Shown here in pieces: positions 36,045 to 45,670 of a stretch of DNA of 64,000 nucleotides. The stretch is from Xanthomonas sp. Leaf148 (lineage in GTDB: Bacteria > Pseudomonadota > Gammaproteobacteria > Xanthomonadales > Xanthomonadaceae). Numbering within the stretch: the stretch's first letter is position 1; every line of letters starts with the position of its first letter. A model generated the notes under the pieces. The model saw only the letters and a list, made by a program, of their open reading frames with translations. It had not been told where the DNA came from and made no database searches. A program made the translations under genes and the position numbers. The stretch lies in assembly GCF_001423585.1 (NCBI RefSeq), contig NZ_LMOP01000008.1, forward strand, positions 1,377,118-1,441,117, written 5' to 3'.

Positions 36045-37091
36045 GTGAGCGCCATCGACACCGCCCAATTGCCGGCCGCCACCGAGCGTCTCACGGTGGT
36101 CATCGCGGCGTTCAACGAAGAAACAAGCATTCCGCTGTTGCATCCGCGCCTGTGTGCGGTGCTGGCGGACTTGCATGGCTTGCAGACGCGCGTGCTGTAT
36201 GTCGACGACGGCAGCACCGACGGCACCTGGGATGTGCTGCGGGCGCTTGCCGAATCCGATACGCACGTGAGTGCGCTGCGGCTGTCGCGTAACTTCGGCA
36301 AGGAAGTGGCGGTGTCCGCAGGCCTGGACCATGTGCTGCCGGGTGCGGTGGTCCTGCTCGATGCCGATGGCCAGGATCCGCCGGAATTGATTCCCGAATT
36401 CGTTGCATTGTGGCGTGCCGGATACGACAACATCTTTGGCACGCGCGTCTTTCGCGAGGGCGAGAGTTGGCTCAAGCGTGGCGCCGCACATGCGTTTTAT
36501 CGGGTGATTCGGCGTTTGTCGCGCACTCCGATTCCAGCCGATACCGGCGACTTTCGACTGCTCTCGCCCCGCGTCGTGCAAGCCTTGCAGCAACTGCGCG
36601 AACGCCACCGGTTCATGAAAGGCTTGTTCGGCTGGGTGGGGTTTCGACAGGTGGCATTGCCGTACCGACGCTCGCCGCGCCTGTCCGGGCGTAGCAAGTT
36701 CACCGTGTGGCGGTTGTGGAATTTCGCGCTCGACGGTATCACCAGTTTTTCCACGGTGCCGCTGCGCGCGGCGACCTACCTGGGCCTGATGACCGCGCTT
36801 GCTGCCTTCCTGTTCGGGGGCTGGGTGGTGGTCAAGGCGGCGCTGATGGGCGACCCGGTGGCCGGTTGGCCGACCATGATGTCGGTGATCCTGTTTCTGG
36901 GCGGCATCCAGCTGATTGCCTTGGGGTTGATCGGCGAATACCTGGGCCGGCTGTACGACGAGGCCAAACAGCGCCCGTTGTATTTGGTCGATACCCACCG
37001 CGGCGCGGTGGGAGTAGTCTGCGACGACCAGACCAAGCGCGGAGCGGGCCATGCAGACCGTACGACAGCTGTTGGGGACCAAACAGGTTGA
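36045..37091 (+). CDS. GT2 glycosyltransferase, GtrB/DPM1-like with C-terminal membrane helices
   Basis: A 348-residue polyprenyl-phosphate sugar transferase. The GT-A domain shows LTVVIAAFNEETSI, VLYVDDGSTDGTWD, VVLLDADGQDPPELI, DTGDFRLLS and RSPRLSGRSKF. Two C-terminal membrane helices (LGLMTALAAFLFGGWVVV; MMSVILFLGGIQLIALGLIG) precede EYLGRLYDEAKQRP, the family end motif. It would transfer glucose or a related sugar to undecaprenyl phosphate. The GTG start comes directly after mtgA; the last 41 bp overlap the CBS gene. Sugar and acceptor are unknown. Confidence 0.9.
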   Translation: MSAIDTAQLPAATERLTVVIAAFNEETSIPLLHPRLCAVLADLHGLQTRVLYVDDGSTDGTWDVLRALAESDTHVSALRLSRNFGKEVAVSAGLDHVLPGAVVLLDADGQDPPELIPEFVALWRAGYDNIFGTRVFREGESWLKRGAAHAFYRVIRRLSRTPIPADTGDFRLLSPRVVQALQQLRERHRFMKGLFGWVGFRQVALPYRRSPRLSGRSKFTVWRLWNFALDGITSFSTVPLRAATYLGLMTALAAFLFGGWVVVKAALMGDPVAGWPTMMSVILFLGGIQLIALGLIGEYLGRLYDEAKQRPLYLVDTHRGAVGVVCDDQTKRGAGHADRTTAVGDQTG

Positions 37092-37479
37092 GGTATTCGC
37101 AGTTGCGGCCGATGCCGCGGTGATCGAGGCGATCCGGCTGATGGCTGAAAAGGGCATCGGTGCGGTCTTGGTGATGGATGGCCAGCGACTCGCCGGCATC
37201 GTGTCCGAGCGCGATTACGCGCGCAAAGTGGTGCTGCGCGATCGCTCGTCGTCCACCACCAGCGTGGCGGAGATCATGAGTTCTCAGGTAGTGACGGTGT
37301 CTCCATCGGAGACCGTTGAGCGCTGCATGCAGTTGATGACCGACGGCCGCTTTCGGCATCTTCCGGTGGTCGAGAACGGCCGCGTGCACGGCGTGATCTC
37401 CATCGGCGATCTGGTCAAGGCGGTGATCGAAGCGCAGCGGCAGGATATCGACCAGTTGCAGCGCTATATCGCCAGTTGA
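37051..37479 (+). CDS. CBS-domain pair protein
   Basis: A 142-residue cytoplasmic protein consisting of two CBS motifs: residues about 8-60 (AVIEAIRLMAEKGIGAVLVM) and 75-130 (VVTVSPSETVERCMQLMTDG, RFRHLPVVENGRVHGVISIG). CBS pairs bind adenosine nucleotides and act as energy or redox sensors. There is no attached catalytic domain. The start overlaps the end of the GT2 gene by 41 bp, so it is read from the mtgA-GT2 transcript. Confidence 0.92.
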   Translation: MQTVRQLLGTKQVEVFAVAADAAVIEAIRLMAEKGIGAVLVMDGQRLAGIVSERDYARKVVLRDRSSSTTSVAEIMSSQVVTVSPSETVERCMQLMTDGRFRHLPVVENGRVHGVISIGDLVKAVIEAQRQDIDQLQRYIAS

Positions 37480-37561
37480 GCGTTAACCCGGTTGGCGGCA
37501 GGTCTAGTCTGCCAGCCGGCTGATCTTGCCAGTGGGGTCGGCGCATGCACGTCGAGTGCAG

Positions 37562-37697
37562 CCTAAGAGTGCCTAAAAAATGTAGCGAGTACTCGTCAGG
37601 TGGGTGCGGACGGCGCGCTCAGGACCGGCATGTACCAGTGGTACATGCCGCACCGAGCACGGGTCGTGCCCTCCTGGTGGTGAGCACAGTCGTTCTG
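37562..37697 (+). repeat. Dispersed repeat, copy B
   Basis: Matches the reverse complement of 15668-15804. This copy contains a perfect palindrome at 37626-37650 with arms CGGCATGTACCA and TGGTACATGCCG. It lies between the convergent CBS and AsmA genes. The shared frame can be read from an ATG at 37545 but runs into AsmA, so it is not called as a gene. Confidence 0.8.
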
Positions 37698-37731
37698 TCA
37701 GCGGCTCCAAGCGTCACACGACCCAGCGCGA

Positions 37732-39696
37732 TCAATGCACGTACTTGCCGCCGCAATCGCTGTCCTTGCCCGGGCCGGGTTCGAAGGTGGCAAGCAATGC
37801 TGCGGGCGGTGCAATGGTGGCGAGTGCGACAGCAATCGCGCCGCGTAGCCCGAGTGCCTTGAAATCCGGGCGGAAGCTCGGGTCCTTGAAGGTCCCGGCA
37901 ATCCGCAACGGCGAACGCAGGCTCAGAATGCTGCGATCTTTCGGGCGTGGGCGCAGCAGCAGATCGAGCGTCTCGTTCTTGAGGCTGATGCTGCCCTCGC
38001 CGACGATGATGGTGTCGGTGCTGTCGAACGCCAGGGCACGCGACTGCATGAGTCCGTCCTTGACGCCGAAATCGCCGAACATGCAACGCACCGGGATCTG
38101 ACGATCTTTGATGATCAAATACTTCAGCGATTCGGCGATGTCCAGACCGGCCAGTTCCATGATCAGGTTGCCGACATGACCGCGGCCCATGCCAACGCCA
38201 ATCGAGCCGTCGGCGCTGCCGAGCATCGCCGCAATCGAATTGCCGCGGCCACGCAGGTCCAGCTCACCACCGATCGCGCCTGAGGCCTGTTTGGCGAGTG
38301 TGGCGTCTGGAAATAGCCGGTCCAGCCGAATGCCGCGAATGCCGGCCTTCAGCTGCGTGGTGATGACGGGGTTGCGCGCATCCATGCGGATGGTCGAACG
38401 GATGTCTCCGCCGGCCACGCCGAAGTTGAGCGGGTCCAGTTGCAACAGGCCATCCTTCAACGTCAACGATGCATCCATGTCGTCCAGTGGCCAGGACGGT
38501 GCATTGATGCGCTGCGCGCGCCAACGCACCTGCGCATCCATCGCGCGCAGTTTGGACAGATCGTAGGGCGTGGTCGGCAGGATGCGCGCGCTGGCGGCAA
38601 GTTGCGCCGCCTGCTTTTTCTGCTCGGCATTGGCCGATTCGTTCGCGCCGGTCTTGGGCGGTGCACCGACAAAGCCGGCCAGATCGTCGAAATCCAGCCG
38701 TTTGGATGCGAGATCGGCACGCAGAAACGGGCGTTTGTTGCGCAGGTCCACCTCCGCCGTGCCGGACAGATCGCTATCGCCGGCAGTGCCGGTGAACGTC
38801 TCGTAGCGCCATACATCGCCATCGCGGCGCAGGTGGCCGTCGAGTGTGTACGGCGGCGTGGATGGCATGGCGACGCCGGTCAGCGGATACAGGTCTTCCA
38901 TATCCTGGCCGCTGAGCGCCATCTGCAAATTGAAGACGCGGAACTGAAACGGATTGGTCAGCGTGCCGCGCACGTGCGTACGGGTGGCGCCGGCACTGCC
39001 GCGCAAATCGATGCGGAAGGGATGTTCGCTCTGGCTCAACTCAAGCGGCGAGGCGGTGTTGCCTTTCAGCGTAAACGGGTAGCCCTTCCAGCGGCCCTTG
39101 CCGTCGATGCCGATCGGCGCTGCACGCTGGTCGCTACGCGGAGGCGCCAGACTGTCGATGGCCACATCGATATTGGAGCGCATGGCATCGTCGATGTATT
39201 GCAGCCGTCCCTTGGTCACCAGCAGCCGTCCGAGCCGCGGCATGCTGCCATCGCCTTTCTGGGTATCGAACACCCAGTTGCCCGGATGCGTCTCATCGCC
39301 CGCTTCCAGCAGAACGGTGGGCTGATCGAGGCGAATTTCCGGCAGCCGCACCTTGCCGCGCAGCAGGGGCCACAGCTCGACATCGATCTCGGCAGCGTTC
39401 AGTTCTGCCATCGCGCCGCGCTTGGACCACGCGGCATTGCCCAGCTGCAAGCGCTCGCCACGAACGGTGATGGTGCGGCCCAGGTCCACATCCAGATGTC
39501 CCAGATGGAAAACGCGGCCGGTCTTGGCGCTGACCATGCGTTCGACCGGGCCGCGTAGCCAGTTCCAGTCGAAGAGCAGCAGCAGGACCGCCACGATGGC
39601 GATAACGCTGCCGAGCCCGATCAGCCAGCGTCGACGGCGCGGTATGCGGGCGGAAGGGGTGACAGCAGTCGGGGGCGCGTTGTTCACGCGACCCAT
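37732..39696 (-). CDS. AsmA-family protein
   Basis: A 654-residue AsmA-like protein. One N-terminal membrane helix (LIGLGSVIAIVAVLLLLFDW) anchors a large periplasmic domain. FHLGHLDVDLGRTITVRGER, LPEIRLDQPTVLLEAG and the C-terminal repeat-like region with GGDIRSTIRMDARNPVITT and GEGSISLKNETLDLLLRPRP are typical of the family. Related proteins help move phospholipids across the envelope or affect outer-membrane assembly. It is in the same orientation as the hemolysin III gene upstream, 42 bp apart. Confidence 0.9.
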   Translation of the reverse strand: MGRVNNAPPTAVTPSARIPRRRRWLIGLGSVIAIVAVLLLLFDWNWLRGPVERMVSAKTGRVFHLGHLDVDLGRTITVRGERLQLGNAAWSKRGAMAELNAAEIDVELWPLLRGKVRLPEIRLDQPTVLLEAGDETHPGNWVFDTQKGDGSMPRLGRLLVTKGRLQYIDDAMRSNIDVAIDSLAPPRSDQRAAPIGIDGKGRWKGYPFTLKGNTASPLELSQSEHPFRIDLRGSAGATRTHVRGTLTNPFQFRVFNLQMALSGQDMEDLYPLTGVAMPSTPPYTLDGHLRRDGDVWRYETFTGTAGDSDLSGTAEVDLRNKRPFLRADLASKRLDFDDLAGFVGAPPKTGANESANAEQKKQAAQLAASARILPTTPYDLSKLRAMDAQVRWRAQRINAPSWPLDDMDASLTLKDGLLQLDPLNFGVAGGDIRSTIRMDARNPVITTQLKAGIRGIRLDRLFPDATLAKQASGAIGGELDLRGRGNSIAAMLGSADGSIGVGMGRGHVGNLIMELAGLDIAESLKYLIIKDRQIPVRCMFGDFGVKDGLMQSRALAFDSTDTIIVGEGSISLKNETLDLLLRPRPKDRSILSLRSPLRIAGTFKDPSFRPDFKALGLRGAIAVALATIAPPAALLATFEPGPGKDSDCGGKYVH

Positions 39697-39738
39697 GGTT
39701 GGCGATGGCTCGTGACCGGCGCGCGAACGCGACGACGA

Positions 39739-40383
39739 TCACACCACCTGTTCGATCACCGCAACGAAGTGGCAGGCACTGCCGGCCAGCACGAACAGAT
39801 GCCAGATCGCGTGGAAATAGCGCTGGGTGTCGCGTTGGTAGAAGTAGGTGCCCAAGGTGTAGAAGAGCCCACCAGCGAGCAACCAGCACAGCGACCAGGT
39901 GTCGACCGAACGCAACAGCGGTTCGATCGCCACGACGATCAGCCAGCCCATTGCCAGATACAGCACGGTGGACAGCAACCGAAAGCGGCCGGTGAAAAAC
40001 AGTTTGAAGATCACCCCGGCCGCGGCGATGGTCCAGATCGCGGCAAACAATCCCCAGCCCCAGGAACCACGCAGATTGATCAGCGTAAATGGCGTGTAGG
40101 TGCCGGCGATCAGCAGGTAGATCGCGCAGTGATCGAGCACCTGCAGGCGTGCCTTGGCGCCGGCATGCGGGATGGCGTGGAACAGCGTGGAGGCGACGTA
40201 GAGCAGCACCAGCGTGGCGCTGAAGACGATGGAGGTGGCCAGCTGCCAGCCATCGCCATAGATGGCTGCCAGCGTGATCAGCACCGAGCCACCGGTCAAT
40301 GCGGCAATGGCGCCCAGGCCATGGGTCAGCGCACTGGCGATTTCGTCGCGCAGGTCGGTCGAGGGGGAGGCGTCTGCATTCAT
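39739..40383 (-). CDS. Hemolysin III / YqfA (PAQR) family membrane protein
   Basis: A 214-residue protein with seven predicted membrane helices. Family motifs are DEIASALTHGLGAIAAL, STLFHAIPHAG with the conserved Ser and His, LDHCAIYLLIAGTYTPF and YFHAIWHLFVLAGSACHF, which includes the metal-ligand histidines. The start at 40383 (MNADASPS) is preferred over a longer form. Despite the name, most members are membrane-homeostasis proteins and not toxins. Confidence 0.93.
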   Translation of the reverse strand: MNADASPSTDLRDEIASALTHGLGAIAALTGGSVLITLAAIYGDGWQLATSIVFSATLVLLYVASTLFHAIPHAGAKARLQVLDHCAIYLLIAGTYTPFTLINLRGSWGWGLFAAIWTIAAAGVIFKLFFTGRFRLLSTVLYLAMGWLIVVAIEPLLRSVDTWSLCWLLAGGLFYTLGTYFYQRDTQRYFHAIWHLFVLAGSACHFVAVIEQVV

Positions 40384-40457
40384 GCCAAAAATGTAGCGCA
40401 ACTGCGAGCAATTCGCATCGCCAGCAGTCGCGTAGCGTTTTTCCCGTTAAGCGCGGC

Positions 40458-42062
40458 TCAATCGATGGCCTTGGCGTGCGCATGTTCGCGCGTCGCCGAG
40501 AAGCGCACATCCGGCGCACGTTCCTGCGCCAGCTGCAGGTTGACGCGCGTGGGGGCGAGATAGACCAGCTGGCCGGCCGCATCGATGCTCAGATTACCGG
40601 CGTTTTTCTCGCGGAATTCCTCAAGCTTCTTGGCGTTTTCGCACTGCACCCAGCGCGCGGTAGTGACGCTCACCGGCTCGAAGATCGCATCCACGCCGTA
40701 TTCGTCCTTGAGCCGGTAGGCCACCACGTCGAACTGCAGCACACCCACCGCGCCCAGGATCAGGTCGTTGCTCATCAACGGGCGGAAGAACTGTGTGGCG
40801 CCTTCTTCGGACAGCTGCGCCAGGCCCTTTTGCAACTGCTTGAGCTTGAGCGGGTCGCGCAGGCGCGCGCGGCGGAACAATTCCGGCGCGAAGTTCGGAA
40901 TGCCGGTGAACGACAGCGATTCGCCTTCGGTGAAGGTATCGCCGATGGAAATGGTGCCGTGGTTGTGGATGCCGATCACATCGCCCGGCCAGGCTTCGGC
41001 GGCGATCTCGCGGTCGGAGGCCATAAAGGTCAGCGCGTTGGCGAGCTTGACGTCCTTGCCGCTACGCACGTGCAAGGTCTTCATACCTGCGGTGAACTTG
41101 CCCGAGCACACGCGCATGAAGGCTACGCGGTCGCGATGCTGCGGGTCCATGTTGGCCTGGATCTTGAACACGAAGCCGCTGAGTTTGGCTTCGGTGGCTT
41201 CGACGCGGCGGCCGGTGGTGTCGCGCGCCTGCGGCGGCGGGGCGTGTTCGATGAAGAAGTCCAGCAGCGGCTGCACGCCGAAATTATTGACGCCGGAGCC
41301 AAAGAACACCGGTGTCTGCTGGCCGGCGCGGTAGGCGTCCACATCGAAGGCGTTGCTGGCGCCTTGCACCAGTTCCAGCTCGTCGCGCAGTTCGGCCAGC
41401 ATCTGCTCGCCGATCTTGGCGGCAAGGCCGGGTGCATCCAGCGACGGGAAGATGGTCGAATCCTGACGGGTGAAGTTGCGCCCCTGTTCGTACAGATGCA
41501 CCTCGCCGGTGATCAGATGCACCACGCCCTTCAGTCGCTGGCCCATGCCGATCGGCCAGGTCACCGGTGCGCACTGGATGCCGAGCACGGTTTCCACTTC
41601 ATCCAGCAGGTCGATCGGGTTCTTGCCCTCGCGATCGAGCTTGTTGATGAAGGTCATGATGGGCGTGTCGCGCAGGCGGCAGACTTCCATCAACTTGATG
41701 GTGCGTTCTTCCACGCCCTTGGCGACGTCGATCACCATCAGCGCCGAATCCACCGCGGTGAGCACGCGATAGGTGTCCTCGCCGAAGTCGGCGTGGCCGG
41801 GGGTGTCGAGCAGGTTGATCACCTTGCCCTCGTACGGGAACTGCATCACCGAGGAGGTCACCGAGATGCCGCGCTCCTTTTCCAGCGCCATCCAGTCCGA
41901 GGTGGCATGGCGCGCGGCCTTGCGGCCCTTCACCGAGCCGGCCATCTGGATCGCGCCGCCGAACAACAGCAGCTTTTCGGTCAGCGTGGTCTTGCCGGCG
42001 TCGGGGTGGGAAATGATCGCGAAGGTGCGGCGGCGCGCGGCTTCGTTGGAGACTTCGGACAT
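40458..42062 (-). CDS. prfC: Peptide chain release factor 3
   Basis: A 534-residue translational GTPase that recycles RF1/RF2 after termination. G1 is [19 protein letters not shown]3 is [14 protein letters not shown] and G4 is [10 protein letters not shown]. The RF3-type domain II contains [16 protein letters not shown], and the C-terminal region contains [18 protein letters not shown]. The length is normal. Confidence 0.97.
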   Translation of the reverse strand: MSEVSNEAARRRTFAIISHPDAGKTTLTEKLLLFGGAIQMAGSVKGRKAARHATSDWMALEKERGISVTSSVMQFPYEGKVINLLDTPGHADFGEDTYRVLTAVDSALMVIDVAKGVEERTIKLMEVCRLRDTPIMTFINKLDREGKNPIDLLDEVETVLGIQCAPVTWPIGMGQRLKGVVHLITGEVHLYEQGRNFTRQDSTIFPSLDAPGLAAKIGEQMLAELRDELELVQGASNAFDVDAYRAGQQTPVFFGSGVNNFGVQPLLDFFIEHAPPPQARDTTGRRVEATEAKLSGFVFKIQANMDPQHRDRVAFMRVCSGKFTAGMKTLHVRSGKDVKLANALTFMASDREIAAEAWPGDVIGIHNHGTISIGDTFTEGESLSFTGIPNFAPELFRRARLRDPLKLKQLQKGLAQLSEEGATQFFRPLMSNDLILGAVGVLQFDVVAYRLKDEYGVDAIFEPVSVTTARWVQCENAKKLEEFREKNAGNLSIDAAGQLVYLAPTRVNLQLAQERAPDVRFSATREHAHAKAID

Positions 42063-42191
42063 GGGCGGGGGCGCGCCCGGTCGGACGCCTGCGGAAACTG
42101 AGGAAGCCGGTGATTATAGCGGCTTCGGCGCAGGGGGCTTTTATGGACCCGCGGCCAGGCGGCATCGGGCCGCTGTGCCGGCGGCGGCGCG

Positions 42192-43145
42192 CTACGGGGC
42201 CGGCGAGGGAAAGTGCAGCTCGCCTTGCGGGCCCAGCATCCGGAACGGCACCGACACCAGCTGCAGATCGGCGTTGCGCTGCACCGAAAAATGCAGGTGC
42301 GCGGCGGTGCTGTAGCCGGTAGTGCCGGAGGCGCCCAGCCGCTCGCCGGTGCCGACCCGCTGGCCGGGGCGGACCGCTACCCCGTTCGGGGCCAGATGGG
42401 CATACAGCGCCATGCTGCCGTCGGCGTGCAGCACCCGCACCAGGTTGCCGCCGCCGGCGCTGGGGTCGTGGGCGCTGCCTTCGGCAACGTCCTGGCGTAT
42501 TTCCATGACTATGCCCTCGCGCGCCGCCAGCACCGGTGTGCCCTGCGGCAGGGCGAAGTCCACTGCATACCAATTGGGCAGGTCGGCATGGCTGAACTGG
42601 CCGCCGAAGCCTTGATCCACCTGCACCGGTGCGTCGCGGAACGGCAGCTGGTAGCGCACCGGCGGCGGCTGCGCCAGCGGATCGCCGGGCACCATGTCGA
42701 GTTTGAGTCCCAGCCCGCCCAGCGTGCGCTGGTTGCTGGCCGGGTACAGCCGTGCCAGCAGGCGCCGCTCGTTTGCCGCCAGCAACATCGTCAGCGGCAA
42801 CTGCGGCACGGCGCGGTAATCCTCGCTGGGCGGCGCACTCAGCCGGACCTGCGCAGGTCCGGCCAGCGGGTTGGTCACCCACGCCAGATAGACCGGCGCC
42901 TGCCATTCCAGTTGCAGGGTCGGGCCGGTGCCGGTTGAGGCAATGGTCGTTTGCGCCGGCGTGGTGGCAGGTGAGGCGGGTGCCGCGCCGCCGTTCCAAT
43001 GCCAGCGCTGTTGCGCAGCGGCGGGCGGCGCACCTGCCAGCAGGGCGGCGACCAGCAACGGAGCAAGTGCGGGCGAAAGAAGGCGAAAGACGCGGTAGTG
43101 CACGCGATTGGCTTGAGCGAGCGGGGGCGCAAGTATGCGGCCCAT
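42192..43145 (-). CDS. Exported M23 (LytM-type) metallopeptidase
   Basis: A 317-residue protein. The start at 43145 gives a signal sequence (LLSPALAPLLVAALLAGAPP, ending AAAQQ). An N-terminal beta-sandwich-like region is followed by the M23 domain from about residue 190. Possible zinc ligands are the H and D of FSHADLPNWYAVDFA and the HLHF near the C-terminus; TPVLAAREGIVMEI and ALYAHLAPNGVAV are typical. It is probably a cell-wall endopeptidase. It is divergent from the SAM riboswitch and metX. Confidence 0.9.
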   Translation of the reverse strand: MGRILAPPLAQANRVHYRVFRLLSPALAPLLVAALLAGAPPAAAQQRWHWNGGAAPASPATTPAQTTIASTGTGPTLQLEWQAPVYLAWVTNPLAGPAQVRLSAPPSEDYRAVPQLPLTMLLAANERRLLARLYPASNQRTLGGLGLKLDMVPGDPLAQPPPVRYQLPFRDAPVQVDQGFGGQFSHADLPNWYAVDFALPQGTPVLAAREGIVMEIRQDVAEGSAHDPSAGGGNLVRVLHADGSMALYAHLAPNGVAVRPGQRVGTGERLGASGTTGYSTAAHLHFSVQRNADLQLVSVPFRMLGPQGELHFPSPAP

Positions 43146-43232
43146 CACGGTATTCGGTGGTATCGAATGAAAATATATCTTTCCATCCGCATGAAGCGAT
43201 TGACATCGCAAAAGTGCGGTGGCATCTTAGCC

Positions 43233-43352
43233 TCACCATCGAGACCGGCGGAGGGACAGGCCCTTTGATGCCGGGGCAGCCAGCGGAGCGCGCAAGCGCC
43301 CGCGTTTGGTGCCAAATCCTGCGGGGACCTCCGCGTCCGCCGAAAGATGGTT
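43233..43352 (+). ncRNA. SAM-I (S-box) riboswitch upstream of metX
   Basis: The P1 helix pairs ACCATC (43235-43240) with GATGGT (43346-43351). Core motifs in order are GAGACCGGCGGAGGGA, GGCCC, TTGATGCCGGGGCAGCC (kink-turn and P2), a P3 hairpin GCGGAGCGC/GCGCCCGC with a GCAA loop, GGTGCCAAATCCTGC, and AAGATGG closing P1. This is the conserved SAM-I aptamer. It would turn off the met operon when SAM is abundant. Downstream, GAGCT-N7-AGCTC (43381-43397) could be part of the expression platform. Confidence 0.92.
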
Positions 43353-43424
43353 CGAATCGTGCCTTGCGCACCTCGAACGCGAGCTCCCGCGAAGCTCGAT
43401 GGCCGATCCACCCCGGATATCGCC

Positions 43425-44456
43425 ATGAGCCTCGTGACCACAGCATCGCCAACTATCACTGATTACCTGGATACACCTGCCGCCGACATCGACGGCGCCA
43501 TCGCGTTGCGCGGCGACATTGCCGTGTCGTTGCCAATGCGCCATGCCGGTGTGCGCGAGGTGCGCCTGCGCTACGAGTTGATCGGCGCTGCCAATGCGCC
43601 GGTGGTATTCGTTGCCGGCGGCATCTCTGCCCATCGGCATCTTGCGGCCAGCGATGTGTTCCCCGAAAAGGGCTGGGTGGATGGCCAGGTCGGTGCGGGC
43701 CGAGCGCTGGATCCTGCATCGCGCCGTCTGTTGGCATTCGACTTTCTCGGTGCCGATGGCACGCTGGATGCGCCGATCGATACCGCCGACCAGGCCGACG
43801 CGATTGCGGCGCTGCTGGACGCGCTGGGAATCGCCCGCCTGCACGGCTTTGTCGGTTACTCGTATGGCGCGCTGGTCGGGCTGCAATTCGCCACCCGTCA
43901 TGCTGGCCGCGTGGGCACCTTGATTGCGGTGAGCGGGGCGCATCGCGCGCATCCCTATGCCGCGGCATGGCGCGCACTGCAGCGCCGCGCAGTGGCGCTG
44001 GGCCAGCTGCAGTGCGCGGAAAATCATGGGCTGGCGCTGGCGCGGCAGTTCGCGATGCTCAGCTATCGCACGCCGGAAGAATTCAGCGAGCGCTTCGATG
44101 CGCCGCCGGAAGTGATCAATGGCCGCGTGCGCGTGGCCGCCGAAGACTATCTGGATGCCGCCGGTGCGCAGTACGTGGCGCGCACGCCGGTTACCGCATA
44201 CCTACGCCTGTCCGAATCCATCGACCTGCACCGTATCGACCCGGCGCAGGTGAGCGTGCCCACCGTCGTGGTGGCGGTGGAAGGCGATCGCCTGGTGCCG
44301 TTGGCCGACATGGTCAGCCTGGTCGAAGGTCTTGGCCCGCGCGGCAGCCTGCGTGTGTTGCGCTCGCCATATGGCCACGACGCCTTTCTGAAAGAAATCG
44401 ATCGCATCGACGCGATCCTCACTACTGCCCTTCGCATCACCGGAGAAACCGCATGA
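43425..44456 (+). CDS. metX: Homoserine O-acyltransferase (MetX type)
   Basis: A 343-residue alpha/beta-hydrolase-fold enzyme activating homoserine for methionine synthesis. The nucleophile Ser is in FVGYSYGALVGLQF; the Asp is in VVVAVEGDRLVPLADM and the His in SPYGHDAFLKE. FVAGGISAHRH and FDFLGADGTLD line the active site. Whether it uses acetyl- or succinyl-CoA cannot be told. The ATG at 43425 is the start: a longer frame beginning at 43347 lies inside the riboswitch. The stop overlaps the metB start (ATGA). Confidence 0.92.
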   Translation: MSLVTTASPTITDYLDTPAADIDGAIALRGDIAVSLPMRHAGVREVRLRYELIGAANAPVVFVAGGISAHRHLAASDVFPEKGWVDGQVGAGRALDPASRRLLAFDFLGADGTLDAPIDTADQADAIAALLDALGIARLHGFVGYSYGALVGLQFATRHAGRVGTLIAVSGAHRAHPYAAAWRALQRRAVALGQLQCAENHGLALARQFAMLSYRTPEEFSERFDAPPEVINGRVRVAAEDYLDAAGAQYVARTPVTAYLRLSESIDLHRIDPAQVSVPTVVVAVEGDRLVPLADMVSLVEGLGPRGSLRVLRSPYGHDAFLKEIDRIDAILTTALRITGETA

Positions 44457-45670
44457 GCTATCGTGACCCCGCCGACGCCCCTTGTACCGCCGCCACTGCC
44501 GCCGTGCGCGCGGGCATCGACCGCGATACCGCCTACGGTGCGGTGACCCCGCCGATCGTGCTGTCGTCGAACTTTTCCTTCGATGGGTTCGGCAACAAGC
44601 GCCAGTACGACTACACCCGCAGCGGCAACCCCACCCGCGATCTGCTAGGCGAAGCGTTGGCCGAGCTGGAAGGCGGCGCGGGTGGGGTGATCACCTCCAC
44701 CGGTATGGGCGCGATCAATCTGGTGCTCAATGCGCTGTTGCAGCCCGGCGATACGCTGGTGGTGCCGCACGATGCCTACGGCGGCAGCTGGCGTCTGTTC
44801 AATGCGCTGGCCAAGAAGGGCCATTTCGCGCTGATTACTGCAGACCTCACCGACCCGCGCTCGCTGGCCGATGCATTGGCGCAGTCGCCCAAGCTGGTGT
44901 TGATCGAAACCCCGTCCAACCCGCTGCTGCGCATCACCGATCTGCGCTTTGTCATCGAAGCGGCGAAGAAGGTGGGTGCGTTGACGGTGGTCGACAACAC
45001 CTTCCTGTCGCCGGCGCTGCAAAAACCGCTGGAATTCGGCGCCGACGTGGTGCTGCACTCCACCACTAAATACATCAACGGCCATAGCGATGTGGTGGGC
45101 GGTGCGGTGGTGGCGCGCGATGCCGAGCTGCATCAGCAACTGGTGTGGTGGGCCAATGCGCTGGGCCTGACCGGCTCGCCGTTCGATGCTTTCCTCACCT
45201 TGCGTGGCCTGCGCACGCTGGATGCGCGTCTGCGCGTGCACCAGGAAAATGCCGATGCGATCGCTGCGTTGCTGGACGGGCACGCGGTGGTCAACCAGGT
45301 GTATTTCCCGGGACTGGCATCGCACCCGGGCCATGCGCTGGCGGCGCGTCAGCAGAAGGGCTTCGGCGCGATGATGAGTTTTGAATTGAATGGTGGCGAA
45401 GCGGCGGTCCGCGCCTTCGTTGATGGGCTGCGCTACTTCACGCTGGCCGAGTCGCTGGGTGGAGTGGAAAGCCTGATCGCGCATCCGGCTTCGATGACGC
45501 ATGCGGCGATGACCGCCGAGGCTCGTGCGGCGGCCGGAATTTCCGATGGTTTGTTGCGGTTGTCGATCGGGATCGAATCGGCCGAAGACCTGCTGATCGA
45601 CCTGCGCGCCGGTCTGGCGCGTGCCGAAGCGACCCTGACTGCGGCCTCCCGCAAACAGGTCGACGCGTGA
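44453..45670 (+). CDS. metB: Cystathionine gamma-synthase / O-acylhomoserine sulfhydrylase type PLP enzyme
   Basis: A 405-residue Cys/Met-metabolism PLP enzyme. Motifs are YDYTRSGNPTRDLLGEALAE, the PLP-stacking region STGMGAINLVLNAL, ETPSNPLLRITD, VDNTFLSPALQKP, the PLP lysine in LHSTTKYINGHSDVVGG, and SLGGVESLIAHPASMTHA. It would convert O-acylhomoserine plus cysteine to cystathionine, or use sulfide directly. It is translationally coupled to metX (4-bp overlap) and to the homoserine dehydrogenase downstream. Confidence 0.92.
   Translation: MSYRDPADAPCTAATAAVRAGIDRDTAYGAVTPPIVLSSNFSFDGFGNKRQYDYTRSGNPTRDLLGEALAELEGGAGGVITSTGMGAINLVLNALLQPGDTLVVPHDAYGGSWRLFNALAKKGHFALITADLTDPRSLADALAQSPKLVLIETPSNPLLRITDLRFVIEAAKKVGALTVVDNTFLSPALQKPLEFGADVVLHSTTKYINGHSDVVGGAVVARDAELHQQLVWWANALGLTGSPFDAFLTLRGLRTLDARLRVHQENADAIAALLDGHAVVNQVYFPGLASHPGHALAARQQKGFGAMMSFELNGGEAAVRAFVDGLRYFTLAESLGGVESLIAHPASMTHAAMTAEARAAAGISDGLLRLSIGIESAEDLLIDLRAGLARAEATLTAASRKQVDA

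Noticed and set aside
43346-43360. GGTTCGAATC, which looks like a tRNA T-loop
   Set aside because: It is the closing strand of the SAM-I riboswitch P1 helix; no acceptor, D or anticodon arms fit around it.
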